Assembly (NCBI RefSeq): GCF_019933235.1
Contig: NZ_CP082945.1
Span: 682,001 to 746,000, forward strand
DNA from: Streptomyces angustmyceticus
GTDB taxonomy: Bacteria; Actinomycetota; Actinomycetes; Streptomycetales; Streptomycetaceae
DNA length: 64,000 nt
Direction of reading: 5' to 3'
The notes under the pieces are model-generated. The model ran no database searches. It was not told where the DNA came from and saw nothing but the letters and a program-made list of their open reading frames with translations. The position numbers and the translations under genes are program-made. Below are positions 1-7,823 of this stretch, one piece after another (the first letter of the stretch is position 1; each line of letters starts with the position of its first letter).

Positions 1-1
1 G

Positions 2-427
2 CAGATGGACGAGTTGACCATTCCCTTCCTGGGTGCCCAACGGGCCGCGTGGCAGTATCCGTTCGGCGACCTGTTGCGCTCGGGCGCCACCCTGGCGGCG
101 GGCAGCGACTGGCCGGTCAGCTCGCCCGACCCGATCGCCGCACTGCATGTCGCGGTCAACCGCCGGGTGCCCGACGGGCCGCCCTCGGCGCCGGTCTTCC
201 TCCCCGAACAGCGCATCGACCTGGGCTCGGCACTCGCCGCGTACACGGCCGGCAGCGCCTACGCCAACCACCTCGACGACACCGGCACCATCCAGCCCGG
301 AAAGCTCGCCGACCTGGTGGTCCTGGACCGCGACCCCTTCGACGGGCCCACCGAGGAGATCGCCACGACCCGCGTCCTGCAGACGTTCGTCGGGGGGAGC
401 CGGGTGTACGCGGCCGAGGACGCCTGA
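2..427 (+). CDS. Amidohydrolase family protein, C-terminal part (YtcJ-like)
   Basis: The reading frame is open from the left edge, so this is the last ~141 residues of a larger metal-dependent amidohydrolase. Visible signatures are the late metal-ligand loop AGSDWPVSSPDP near the start of the fragment and the C-terminal beta-sandwich signature TIQPGKLADLVVLDRDPF, both typical of the YtcJ/amidohydrolase-3 family. Such enzymes hydrolyse amide or related bonds, but the substrate cannot be told from this fragment. A related family member lies at 33671-35335. The gene ends 100 bp before the convergent ohr gene. Confidence 0.85.
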   Translation, partial: QMDELTIPFLGAQRAAWQYPFGDLLRSGATLAAGSDWPVSSPDPIAALHVAVNRRVPDGPPSAPVFLPEQRIDLGSALAAYTAGSAYANHLDDTGTIQPGKLADLVVLDRDPFDGPTEEIATTRVLQTFVGGSRVYAAEDA

Positions 428-525
428 GGAGAGCGCACGGCGGCTCGCCCGCGGTCCGAGCCGTACGTGCGCGGCGGACCGGCCCCGGTGGTCGCGGGGG
501 CCGGTCCGCCGGGCGCGCCGCTCGG

Positions 526-936
526 CTACTCGACGACCAGCTCGACGTCGATGTTGCCGCGGGTGGCCTTGGAGTACGGGCAGAACTGGTGCGTCGCCTC
601 GACCAGCTGCCGCCCGGTCTCGCCCGCGAGGGCGTCCGGCAGCTCGACGCGCATGACGACGGCCAGCCCGAAGCCGGTGTCGTCCTTGCCGATGGAGACC
701 TCGGCGGTGACCGAGACGTCCTTGGTGTCGAGCTTCATCTGGCGGCCGACGTTGCTCATCGCGCTGGCGAAGCAGGCCGCGTAACCGGCGGCGAAGAGCT
801 GCTCCGGGTTGGTGCCGGCGCCGTTGCCGCCGAGGGCCGGCGGCATGGCCAGGGCCAGGTCGAGCTGGCCGTCGGAGCTGACCGCCCGGCCCTCGCGGCC
901 GTTGGCGGTGGCGACAGCGGTGTACAGCGCGTCCAT
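526..936 (-). CDS. ohr: Organic hydroperoxide resistance protein (Ohr/OsmC family)
   Basis: A 136-residue thiol peroxidase that reduces organic and lipid hydroperoxides in the cytoplasm using two cysteines and, in the family, lipoyl-protein electrons. Both cysteines are present: C55 in the segment AAGYAACFASA and C119 in HQFCPYSKA. The glutamate in NPEQLF is also kept. The length matches the family. ATG at 936 is preferred because GGGGAA lies about 7 bases upstream; a GTG at 939 is also possible. It is divergent from the MarR-type regulator at 1064, the classical ohr/ohrR arrangement, with a dyad between them. Confidence 0.95.
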   Translation of the reverse strand: MDALYTAVATANGREGRAVSSDGQLDLALAMPPALGGNGAGTNPEQLFAAGYAACFASAMSNVGRQMKLDTKDVSVTAEVSIGKDDTGFGLAVVMRVELPDALAGETGRQLVEATHQFCPYSKATRGNIDVELVVE

Positions 937-1000
937 CACAGTTCCCCTTCGGTGGCGCGGCGGCCGCTTCCCGGCCGCCGACAGGCATCACAGTGACACA

Positions 1001-1040
1001 CATTTAAATTGCCCGCAACTCGATTGTGCACAACTAAATG
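1001..1040. promoter_or_regulatory. Candidate OhrR operator, AT-rich inverted repeat
   Basis: CATTTAAATTG (1001-1011) is mirrored by CAACTAAATG (1031-1040), an AT-rich dyad in an otherwise GC-rich 127-bp divergent intergenic region between ohr and ohrR. MarR/OhrR proteins bind AT-rich dyads between such gene pairs. The position fits repression of both promoters. The exact protected bases are inferred. Confidence 0.6.
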
Positions 1041-1063
1041 ATTCGGCGAGCTAACCTGGACCC

Positions 1064-1525
1064 ATGACCTCCGCCACCAGGCCCCCGGTGCCCGACTCCG
1101 AACTGCTCCGCCTCGACCACCAGGTCTGCTTCTCGCTGCACGCCGCCTCGCGGGCCTTCGGCGGCGTCTACCGCGACGCCCTCAAGGATCTGGGCCTGAC
1201 GTACCCCCAGTACCTGGTCATGCTGGTCCTGTGGGAACACGGCTCCCAGCCGGTCAAGGCCATCGGCGAACGGCTCCGGCTGGACTCCGGCACCCTCTCC
1301 CCGCTCCTCAAACGCCTGGAGACGGCCGCCCTGGTGCGCCGCGAGCGGAGCACCGAGGACGAGCGTTCGGTCACCATCCACCTGACCCCCGCCGGCGACG
1401 AGCTGCGCGAGGCCGCCCTGCCCGTCCCCCGCAGGATGCTGGCCGCCACCGGCCTGACCATCGAGGAACTCCGCACCCTCCAGGGCCTGTTGGGGCGGGT
1501 GACCAGCGCCCTCGACCGGGCCTGA
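1064..1525 (+). CDS. ohrR: MarR family organic-peroxide sensor OhrR
   Basis: A 153-residue winged-helix MarR regulator. The N-terminal helix carries DHQVCFSLHAASRAF with Cys22, the position of the peroxide-sensing cysteine of OhrR. The winged helix follows with LDSGTLSPLLKRLE (recognition helix) and the wing DERSVTIHLT. Oxidation of that cysteine releases DNA in the family, inducing ohr. The gene is divergent from ohr, with an AT-rich dyad between the two. ATG at 1064 follows directly on the intergenic operator region. Confidence 0.93.
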   Translation: MTSATRPPVPDSELLRLDHQVCFSLHAASRAFGGVYRDALKDLGLTYPQYLVMLVLWEHGSQPVKAIGERLRLDSGTLSPLLKRLETAALVRRERSTEDERSVTIHLTPAGDELREAALPVPRRMLAATGLTIEELRTLQGLLGRVTSALDRA

Positions 1526-1797
1526 CGCCGCAGGCCCTCCGCAGTCCGCCGACCCGCGGCCCGTACCTCCCGCCGGTCCGCGGCGTTACGTACGTAGGTG
1601 CTCTCCGCGGCGTCCGCAGGACGAGGCGACGACTCCCTGGCCACCCCGGTGCGCTCATCACCCCATTGAGCTACCAAGGTTGGGGAGTCATCGGGACAAA
1701 GGCGTATAAAGGGTGGTCAAACCAGCCGGAGCCGCCGGTGAAATCCCGCCCACGACGCGGTTGGCAGCATCGCCTACGACAAGCGGAGGAGCGCCAC

Positions 1798-2031
1798 GTG
1801 AATGCGGCAGAAGTTGTCAACACCTTGCTGGTCCAGCGATTCGGGGTCGCCCCGGTCGACATCGCCGAGGAGGCTCCGCTGCGCAGCCTGCGCCTCGACT
1901 CCCTGGCGCTGGAGGAGCTCCGCGTCCTCATCGAGGAACGGCTGGACATCGACCTCGACGAGGTGACGCTGACCCCGCGGAACACGGTGGGCCAGCTGGT
2001 GGCGGCCGTCGACGGCACCGTGCCGGCATGA
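1798..2031 (+). CDS. Acyl carrier protein
   Basis: A 77-residue acyl carrier protein starting at GTG 1798 behind a good GGAGGA (1785-1790). The phosphopantetheine attachment site is the Ser in LRLDSLALEEL, followed by the acidic helix EERLDIDLDEV that partner enzymes recognise. It overlaps the ketosynthase start by ATGA, so the two are translationally coupled. It is too short and divergent to be the housekeeping fatty-acid AcpP with certainty. Its pairing with a private ketosynthase and a hydrolase suggests a dedicated acyl chain. An AT-rich TATAAA at about 1705 may belong to its promoter. Confidence 0.88.
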   Translation: MNAAEVVNTLLVQRFGVAPVDIAEEAPLRSLRLDSLALEELRVLIEERLDIDLDEVTLTPRNTVGQLVAAVDGTVPA

Positions 2032-3266
2032 CGGCCCGCCAGGAGCCGTTCTCCGCGGCCGTGACAGGGCTGGGACTGGTGACCGCGGCGGGCGTGGGGG
2101 CGAAGGCCACCTGGCACGCCGTCACCCAGGAAACCGTGCCCGGCGGGGTGTCCCACCAAGAAGAACTCGCCGACCTGCCCTGCGACTTCATGTACACCAT
2201 CACCGGCCTGGACACCACCGAACTGCTCGGTGTGGCCGCCCAGCGGCTGATGGACCGCTTCTCGCAGCTCGCGGTGATCGCTGCCCGGGAGGCCGTCGCC
2301 GACGCCGGGCTCGACCCGGAGTCCTGGGACAGCAGCCGGGTCGCCGTGGTGATCGGCTCCGCGCACGGCGGGCTGCCGTTCTACGACGAGCAGCACGTCG
2401 CCATGGCCGGGCGCGGCGCCCGCCGGGTCTCCCCCAAGCTCGCCCCGCTGACCGTCGTCAACAGCGCCGCCAGCAGCGTCTGCATGGACGTCGGCGCACA
2501 CGGCCCCAGCATGGGCGTGGCCACGGCCTGCTCCTCCGGGACCGTCGCCCTGGGCACCGCGCACCAGCTGCTGCGCGCCGGGGTCTGCGACATCGCCATC
2601 GCCGGCGGGGCGGAGTCGGTCCTGTCCCGGCTGCTGATCGCCAGCGCCTGCCAGATGAAGGCGGTCTCCACCCGCCGGGACAACCCGGCCGCCGCGTGCC
2701 GCCCCTTCGACGCGGGCCGGGACGGCTTCGTGGTCGGCGAGGGCGCCGGGCTCCTGGTGCTGGAGCGGCCCGAGCACGCCAGGGCCCGCCACGCCCCGGT
2801 ACGCGCCCACATCCGCGGCTACGGCGCGTCCAGCGACGCCTACGCGGCGGTGGCGCCCGACCCCGAGGGCAAGGGCATCGAGCGGGCGCTGCGCGCCGCG
2901 CTGACGGACGCCGGGGTGGCGGGCGGCGACGTCGGCCACGTCAACGCGCACGGCACCTCGACGGTCGCCAACGACCACATCGAGGCCGCCGCGCTGCAGC
3001 GGGTCCTCGGCGACCACCCCCTGGTCACCTCGACGAAGGCCATGACCGGGCACGCGCTGGGCGCCGCCGGCGGGATCGAGACCGTGCTCACCGTGCTCGC
3101 CCTGGAACAGCAGCTGGTGCCCCCGACCGCCAACCTGGAGGTGGTGGACCCGCGGATCCCCGTCGAGGTGGTCCACACGGAGGCCCGGCAGGCGGCGTTC
3201 CAGTGCGCGGTCAAGACGTCCCTGGGCTTCGGCGGGCACAACGCCGCACTGGTGCTGACCCGCTAG
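2028..3266 (+). CDS. Beta-ketoacyl-ACP synthase (FabF/KAS II type)
   Basis: A 412-residue condensing enzyme. The thiolase-fold active site is complete: C168 in VATACSSGTVAL, H308 in VNAHGTST and H342 in KAMTGHALGAAG. The signatures RPFDAGRDGFVVGEGAG and the final SLGFGGHNAALVL are also present. It would perform decarboxylative Claisen condensation on an ACP-bound acyl chain. The ATG lies inside the stop of the ACP gene (ATGA), so the ACP is its likely partner. No malonyl transferase, ketoreductase or dehydratase sits beside it, so these would have to be borrowed from fatty-acid synthesis, or only one condensation occurs. Confidence 0.92.
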   Translation: MTARQEPFSAAVTGLGLVTAAGVGAKATWHAVTQETVPGGVSHQEELADLPCDFMYTITGLDTTELLGVAAQRLMDRFSQLAVIAAREAVADAGLDPESWDSSRVAVVIGSAHGGLPFYDEQHVAMAGRGARRVSPKLAPLTVVNSAASSVCMDVGAHGPSMGVATACSSGTVALGTAHQLLRAGVCDIAIAGGAESVLSRLLIASACQMKAVSTRRDNPAAACRPFDAGRDGFVVGEGAGLLVLERPEHARARHAPVRAHIRGYGASSDAYAAVAPDPEGKGIERALRAALTDAGVAGGDVGHVNAHGTSTVANDHIEAAALQRVLGDHPLVTSTKAMTGHALGAAGGIETVLTVLALEQQLVPPTANLEVVDPRIPVEVVHTEARQAAFQCAVKTSLGFGGHNAALVLTR

Positions 3267-3331
3267 GCCGCGTCCGCGACGTCCCGTCTGGCCCGCCCGT
3301 TCCCGCCGGTGCCCCGAGAAGGAAATCTGAC

Positions 3332-4231
3332 ATGTCCGAGGAAACGATCCGCTCCTTGTCGGTGCGCGGAGTGTCCTACTCCTACCGGCGGCTGCGGCAG
3401 CCGGAGCGGATCACCGAGCCCGTGCTGGTGCTGGGCGGCGCGCTGCAGGGGATGTTCGGCTGGCCGCAGATGGAAGATCACGTGGGGCCGTTCGCCGATG
3501 TGGTGACCGCCGACCTGCCCGGCATGGGGAGCGCCGACCCGCTTCCCCCGGGGCCGAGCATCGATGTGGTGTGCGCGGCGATCGAGGGCATCATCGAGGA
3601 TCTGGGCGTCCCGCGGATCAACCTCTTCGGCTTCTCCTACGGCGCCGGTCTGGCCTACGGATGCGCCCGCCGCTTCCCCGGACGCATCGCGCGCCTCGCC
3701 CTGGGCGGGGTTCCGGCGCACATCAGCCAGGCGCAGCGGGAGCTGTGGCGACGGGCCTCCGACCATCTCGCGCACGGCGACACCGAGACCTTCGCCACCC
3801 TGGTCGCCGAGGGGCTGATGTGCCTCGACGACCGCCGGCACGTCGTGCACCGGCGGCTGGCCTACCGCTATGTCCGGCGCTCGATGCTGCAGGCGGCCCG
3901 GAACTCCCGGCACGCCGTCGACTCGCTGCGCCGCGGGCTCTCGGACCGCCCGGACTTCTCCGGCGGCCTGACCGGCATCCCCGCCCTCGTCTTCAGCGGC
4001 GAGCACGACACGGTGACCTCCCCGGCCCGGCAGCGGGACTTCGCGGCCACCATCGCGGGCAGCCGCTTCCTGACGATTCCGGACGCCGATCACTGGGTGG
4101 TGCTCGAACGCCCCCGGGACGTGGCGGACTTGGCGGCGCGGTTCTTCACCGATGGGCCGCTGAGCTCGGCCCCCTGCCTCGCGCCGGTGGCCCGCGAGGA
4201 GACTCCGGCCGCCGATCCGGCGTGCGTATGA
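3332..4231 (+). CDS. Alpha/beta hydrolase, thioesterase-like
   Basis: A 299-residue alpha/beta-hydrolase with the nucleophile elbow GFSYGAG (Ser102), acid D226 in FSGEHDTV and H254 in DADHWVV, so the triad is complete. ATG at 3332 follows GAAGGAAAT. It lies 65 bp after the ketosynthase in the same direction, so release or editing of an ACP-bound product is the natural inferred role. A plain esterase cannot be excluded. Its stop codon is embedded in the first copy of a 17-18 bp repeat that runs to about 4331. Confidence 0.85.
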   Translation: MSEETIRSLSVRGVSYSYRRLRQPERITEPVLVLGGALQGMFGWPQMEDHVGPFADVVTADLPGMGSADPLPPGPSIDVVCAAIEGIIEDLGVPRINLFGFSYGAGLAYGCARRFPGRIARLALGGVPAHISQAQRELWRRASDHLAHGDTETFATLVAEGLMCLDDRRHVVHRRLAYRYVRRSMLQAARNSRHAVDSLRRGLSDRPDFSGGLTGIPALVFSGEHDTVTSPARQRDFAATIAGSRFLTIPDADHWVVLERPRDVADLAARFFTDGPLSSAPCLAPVAREETPAADPACV

Positions 4232-4331
4232 GCCACACCCGGCCATGATCCGCGTCCGGTGATGAGCCACGCTCGGTCATGGGCCACGCGCAGGTCATGG
4301 GCCCAGGCCAGGTCATGAGCCCGCCCGGATC
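4228..4331. repeat. Six-copy degenerate 17-18 bp tandem repeat
   Basis: Six consecutive units begin at 4228, 4245, 4262, 4279, 4297 and 4315, each starting ATGAGCC, ATGATCC or ATGGGCC and carrying a GC-rich tail ending in GGTC or similar. The first unit overlaps the hydrolase stop codon. The last ends about 45 bp before the ArsR gene start. The even phasing suggests either replication slippage or a regulator-binding array for the downstream gene. No function is known to me. Confidence 0.75.
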
Positions 4332-4374
4332 ACATTCCCTTGCGGTTATATAACTACAGACGCATACTGACCTC

Positions 4375-4692
4375 ATGCCCCTACCGTTCGACGTCCTCGC
4401 GGAACCGAGCCGGCGCAGGATCCTCGACCTGCTCCTGGAGCGCCCCCGGCTGGTCGGCGAGCTCACCGAGCAGCTCGGGCTGAGCCAGCCGGGCACCTCC
4501 AAGCATCTGCGGGTGCTGCGCGAGGCCGGCCTGGTCCGGGTCCGGCAGGACGCCCAGCGCCGCTGGTACGAGCTCAGGCCCGAGCCGCTGGCGGAGCTGG
4601 ACGCCTGGCTCGCGCACTACCGGCATCTGTGGACCGGGAGCCTCGACGCCCTGGAACGCCATCTCGACGCCATGGAGGACGACCCCCGATGA
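4375..4692 (+). CDS. ArsR/SmtB family winged-helix regulator
   Basis: A 105-residue ArsR-type regulator with the signature LAEPSRRRILDLLLERPRLV, then helix-turn-helix LSQPGTSKHLRVLREAGLV and wing QRRWYELRPEPL. No metal-binding cysteines are present, so it belongs to the autorepressor type paired with SRPBCC genes rather than to metal sensors. The stop overlaps the next start (ATGA). An AT-rich TATATAACTA lies just upstream (about 4347-4356) and may be the -10 region. Confidence 0.9.
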   Translation: MPLPFDVLAEPSRRRILDLLLERPRLVGELTEQLGLSQPGTSKHLRVLREAGLVRVRQDAQRRWYELRPEPLAELDAWLAHYRHLWTGSLDALERHLDAMEDDPR

Positions 4693-5540
4693 ACCCGCAC
4701 TCCGACAGCCTCACCCCCGCCGGCGACGGCCGGCACGCCCTGCGCATGGAGCGCAGACTCGCCCATCCGCCCACGAAGGTCTGGTCGGCGATCACCGACC
4801 CGGCCCACATCGGGCAGTGGTTCCCCTCCGAGGTCACCGTGGAGCTCCGGCCCGGCGGGGCGATGACCTTCACCATGCCCGGGGTGAGCGACATCGCCAT
4901 GACCGGCACGGTCACCGACGCCGAGGAGCCCCGGCTGTTCGCCTTCACCTGGGGCGAGGACCATCTGCGCTGGGAGATCACACCGGACGGCGACGGCTCG
5001 CTGCTGACCCTGGTGCACACCTTCGGCGACCGCTTCGGCGGCGCGAGCTTCGCCTCCGGCTGGCACCTGTGCCTCACCGCGCTCTCGCAGCTGCTCGACG
5101 GCGCGCCGACGGCCGTGCCCCGGGACACCGGGGAGCTGCACGAGGCGTATGTGGAGCAGTTCGATCTCGGACAGGGCGTGGTGGAGGACACCCCGGACGG
5201 CCCGCTGGTGCGCTTCGAGCGCCAGCTCGTACGGCCCGCCGAGGCCGTCTGGGCGGCGCTGGCCTCGGGGGACCAACCCACGGAAGGCGCGCCCGCGCCG
5301 GCGGGCTTCACCGCGGGGCAGGCGCCGGCCGGGCCCGTCACCGAGGTGCGGGCCCCCACGGTGCTCGCCTATCGCTGGCACCCGGACGGCACGGTCCGGT
5401 GGGAGCTGGGCCGGGGCACCGGCCACGGCGCCCGGCTCGTCCTCACCCAGGCCGGCCCGCGCGATTTCGACGCGGACGCCGCGCGGAATGCGTGGCACGA
5501 CCGCATCGAGCATCTCGCGGCACGTCTCCTTGAATCCTGA
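4689..5540 (+). CDS. Duplicated SRPBCC (AHSA1-like) domain protein
   Basis: A 283-residue protein with two START/AHSA1-like halves. The first (about 20-145) has RRLAHPPTKVWSAITDP and FTWGEDHLRWEI. The second (about 175-280) begins RFERQLVRPAEAVWAALASG. It is translationally coupled to the ArsR gene by ATGA, a very common pair in actinobacteria where the regulator controls its partner. The fold binds hydrophobic ligands, but the ligand is unknown. A strong terminator follows. Confidence 0.85.
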   Translation: MNPHSDSLTPAGDGRHALRMERRLAHPPTKVWSAITDPAHIGQWFPSEVTVELRPGGAMTFTMPGVSDIAMTGTVTDAEEPRLFAFTWGEDHLRWEITPDGDGSLLTLVHTFGDRFGGASFASGWHLCLTALSQLLDGAPTAVPRDTGELHEAYVEQFDLGQGVVEDTPDGPLVRFERQLVRPAEAVWAALASGDQPTEGAPAPAGFTAGQAPAGPVTEVRAPTVLAYRWHPDGTVRWELGRGTGHGARLVLTQAGPRDFDADAARNAWHDRIEHLAARLLES

Positions 5541-5568
5541 CCCGCCCGCGCCCCTCCATCCCGCGTAC

Positions 5569-5608
5569 GCGCGCCCCCTGTGGACTTCGCATTCCACAGG
5601 GGGCGCGC
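5569..5608. terminator. Strong stem-loop terminator after the SRPBCC gene
   Basis: A perfect 16-bp stem (5569-5584 with 5593-5608, arm GCGCGCCCCCTGTGGA) with the loop CTTCGCAT, 28 bp after the stop codon. There is no clear U-tract, as is usual in Streptomyces. Confidence 0.8.
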
Positions 5609-5667
5609 GCGTTGTCGCGTCCTTCTCCGTCATGCCCTTCCGGCATCGGCGGATTGCGGCTTCCCCG

Positions 5668-6014
5668 GTGTGAGCCAGGCAACTTCCAGGGGACGCGGAG
5701 AGGTCATCGCGGGCGGCACCGGGTGATGCCCGGCACGCGACGTACGTCACGTACGAGCGGGTTTAGTCGTTGCCATTCCCCGCGCTGAGCGCGAATTCCG
5801 GCATTTACAACGGACATCTCACTCCATCTCACGAAGATAGGTAGTACAAGGCACCTTTGCCTCCATCCAGGGCGCTCGCTAAGCATGTTCGGCGTAGCAC
5901 CGAGAAGCGCCTGCGATCTCAGCCAGAGCGGCGAACGCGGCCACCGACCCTCGGTCTCACGCGCCAACCGAAGGCCGTCTCCCCCCGCCACCAAGCCCTG
6001 GAAGAGGTCACCTC
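5668..6014 (+). promoter_or_regulatory. Long leader of transglycosylase gene, copy 1
   Basis: About 350 bp without a gene. It shares three blocks with the leader at 7466-7823: GTGTGAGCCAGGCAACTT (5668-5685), GCACGCGACGTACGTCAC (5733-5750) and CTCACGAAGAT (5828-5838), and the CTGGAAGAGGTCA ribosome-binding region. The first two blocks are exactly 65 bp apart in both copies. This looks like a conserved promoter plus 5' untranslated RNA. I could not match it to the c-di-AMP (ydaO) riboswitch consensus known from some actinobacterial wall-hydrolase genes. Confidence 0.6.
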
Positions 6015-6722
6015 ATGCCCAACTTCACCCTGCGCCGCCCCACCCACCTCACCCGTGCACACAAGGTCTCCGCGGCAGTGGTGGCGACCGCGAGCTGCGC
6101 GGCCGCCCTGGCGTTCACCGCGGCGCCGAGCGACGCCGAGACCACCGCCGGCCACGCGTCGGCCGCGGTCAAGCCCGTCAGCGCCAACGGCCTTCCGCTC
6201 ACCGCGAAGGACCGCGCCGACGACGGCAAGAAGGGCCGGCAGCTCGCCTCGTCCGTCGCCGACGGTCTCAAGGTCACCGCCGTCGAGAAGCAGGGCCACA
6301 CCGCCAAGCAGGCCGCCAGCCGGTCCGCCGAGCGCAAGGTCATAGCCTCGCCCAAGTCCGCCGCCCCCAAGGCGGCGCCGAAGGCCGCCCCCAAGCGCTA
6401 CGCGAACAACCTCGACGGCTGGATCCGCGAGTCGCTCGACATCATGAAGGCCAAGGGCATCCCCGGCTCCTACCAGGGCCTGCACCGCAACATCATGCGG
6501 GAGTCCAGCGGCAACCCCAACGCCGTCAACAACTGGGACATCAACGCCATCAACGGCGTGCCCTCCAAGGGCCTGCTGCAGGTGATCCAGCCCACCTTCG
6601 ACACCTACCACGTGTCCGGCACGCCCAAGAAGCTCACCGACCCGATCGCCAACATCACCGCCGCCGCCAACTACGCGGCCCACCGGTACGGCTCGATCGA
6701 CAACGTCAACTCGGCCTACTGA
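6015..6722 (+). CDS. Secreted SLT-type lytic transglycosylase, copy 1
   Basis: A 235-residue exported protein. The signal peptide runs to about residue 41 (hydrophobic VSAAVVATASCAAALAF). A Lys/Ala-rich linker spans 42-128, including tandem AAPK repeats. A C-terminal lysozyme-fold SLT domain occupies 130-235, with catalytic Glu163 in IMRESSGNP, then GLLQVIQPTF and the final GSIDNVNSAY. It would cleave peptidoglycan glycan strands outside the membrane. ATG 6015 follows GGAAGAGG. It is a paralogue of the protein at 7824-8468, and the catalytic domains are nearly identical. The linker is longer here. Confidence 0.9.
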   Translation: MPNFTLRRPTHLTRAHKVSAAVVATASCAAALAFTAAPSDAETTAGHASAAVKPVSANGLPLTAKDRADDGKKGRQLASSVADGLKVTAVEKQGHTAKQAASRSAERKVIASPKSAAPKAAPKAAPKRYANNLDGWIRESLDIMKAKGIPGSYQGLHRNIMRESSGNPNAVNNWDINAINGVPSKGLLQVIQPTFDTYHVSGTPKKLTDPIANITAAANYAAHRYGSIDNVNSAY

Positions 6723-6794
6723 GCCGGGAAGACGCGACCGTGCGGACGGTCGTGGCGGACTGACACCGGTGCCGCGGAGCGGCACCGGAACAGC

Positions 6795-6841
6795 AACGGC
6801 AGTGGCCCTGCCCGCATCGCGCGGGCGGGGCCACTGCCGTT
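6795..6841. terminator. Terminator after transglycosylase copy 1
   Basis: A 21-bp stem with one mismatch (6795-6815 with 6821-6841, arm AACGGCAGTGGCCCTGCCCG) and loop ATCGC, followed by a short T run. Confidence 0.85.
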
Positions 6842-6887
6842 TGTGGCCTGGGCGGCCGGCCCGGGCACCGATGCCCGGCACCACACG

Positions 6888-7103
6888 TCACAAGCGGTCG
6901 CCGCGCACCCGGTCTCCGCCGAAGAGCGTGTCGAGGATCTGGCCTGCGATGCGCAGCCCTTCCCGCTCCCTGGGGGTGAGCGGGTGCTGGCGGTGCCAGC
7001 CGCGCTGCGGGGGTCCGTCGGCGGGCGCGGCGGCGGCAACTCCCGTGGCGAGGAAGCCGGAGACCAGAAGGCCGGTGAGAACGACGGTGAGACGACGGAG
7101 CAT
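6888..7103 (-). CDS. Small secreted or membrane-anchored protein, unknown
   Basis: A 71-residue ORF with an N-terminal signal-like helix LRRLTVVLTGLLVSGFLATG ending in an Ala-rich cleavage region, then a short mature part with LTPREREGLRIAGQILDTLF. GTG at 7109 or ATG at 7103 are both possible; GTAGGGA lies just upstream. No family is recognised. It is convergent with the first transglycosylase and divergent from the leader of the second. Confidence 0.5.
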   Translation of the reverse strand: MLRRLTVVLTGLLVSGFLATGVAAAAPADGPPQRGWHRQHPLTPREREGLRIAGQILDTLFGGDRVRGDRL

Positions 7104-7465
7104 GAGCACGTCCCTACGATGAGTGATGACTGTGTGCGGTGTCACCTTCGTGGAGCGGGGGGTCCGTAGTCATGCGACAGCTCCGGGCGCTGCTGCGAAC
7201 GGACCAGCGGCACCGCCGTATCGCCTGAGCTGCCACGCGCCGAGGGCCCGTGCGCACGCGGGCCCTCCGGGCGCCGATCCATGGATTCCGTGGCGCCGGA
7301 CTCCGCACCCGCTCGTGAATCAGCGCACAATTGCCGCCCCATTGGGTCCCGGACGCAGTGCAGCGCACCACATTTGAGGATTTCCCGGCGCCGTCCCGTC
7401 GCGAAGACGCCCGGACGAACGGCCGCAGCCGGCGCCGCGGGCGGCCCCGGAGGCCGGTAATTCCG

Positions 7466-7823
7466 GTGTGACCCAGGCAACTTATCCGGGCCGTCGAAAG
7501 GCTTTTGCGGGCGCTCTCGGGTGACTCGGCGCACGCGACGTACGTCACTTACGAGACTGCCTAGTTGATTTCCATGCGGCCATTCCGGGCCAACGCCGCC
7601 AGAAACGCTTATTACTTCAGGGTTCCGGGTTTACCTCACGAAGATGAGTAGTATCGAGCACCATTGCCTCGATTCGGGACCGGCGTTAACCATGGATTCC
7701 GACGCACTGAGAGCGAGTTTGCGACTCACGCCCCACGGCGATCGCGACAAAGACCTCCGGTGCGGAACGCGCCGCCAAAAAGGCCGCCTCCCCGTCCCCA
7801 GTACCTGGAAGAGGTCAATCTGC
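7466..7823 (+). promoter_or_regulatory. Long leader of transglycosylase gene, copy 2
   Basis: This leader carries the same blocks in the same order as the leader at 5668-6014: GTGTGACCCAGGCAACTT (7466-7483), GCACGCGACGTACGTCAC (7531-7548) and CTCACGAAGAT (7635-7645), then GAAGAGGTCA before the start. Sequence between the blocks has drifted while block spacing is held. This points to selection on a promoter or structured leader RNA rather than recent duplication alone. The preceding stretch 7110-7465 shows nothing else convincing. Confidence 0.6.

Noticed and set aside
5668..6014. c-di-AMP (ydaO) riboswitch upstream of the transglycosylase genes
   Set aside because: Wall-hydrolase genes in Streptomyces can carry this riboswitch, but the conserved pieces I know (a GGGxxAAxC segment and a CAGCTAACCTCG-like segment) are not visible in either leader.
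7172..7228. 18-codon ORF (MRQLRALLRTDQRHRRIA) upstream of transglycosylase copy 2
   Set aside because: Too short and Arg-rich, with no homology to judge by; random occurrence is likely in GC-rich sequence.
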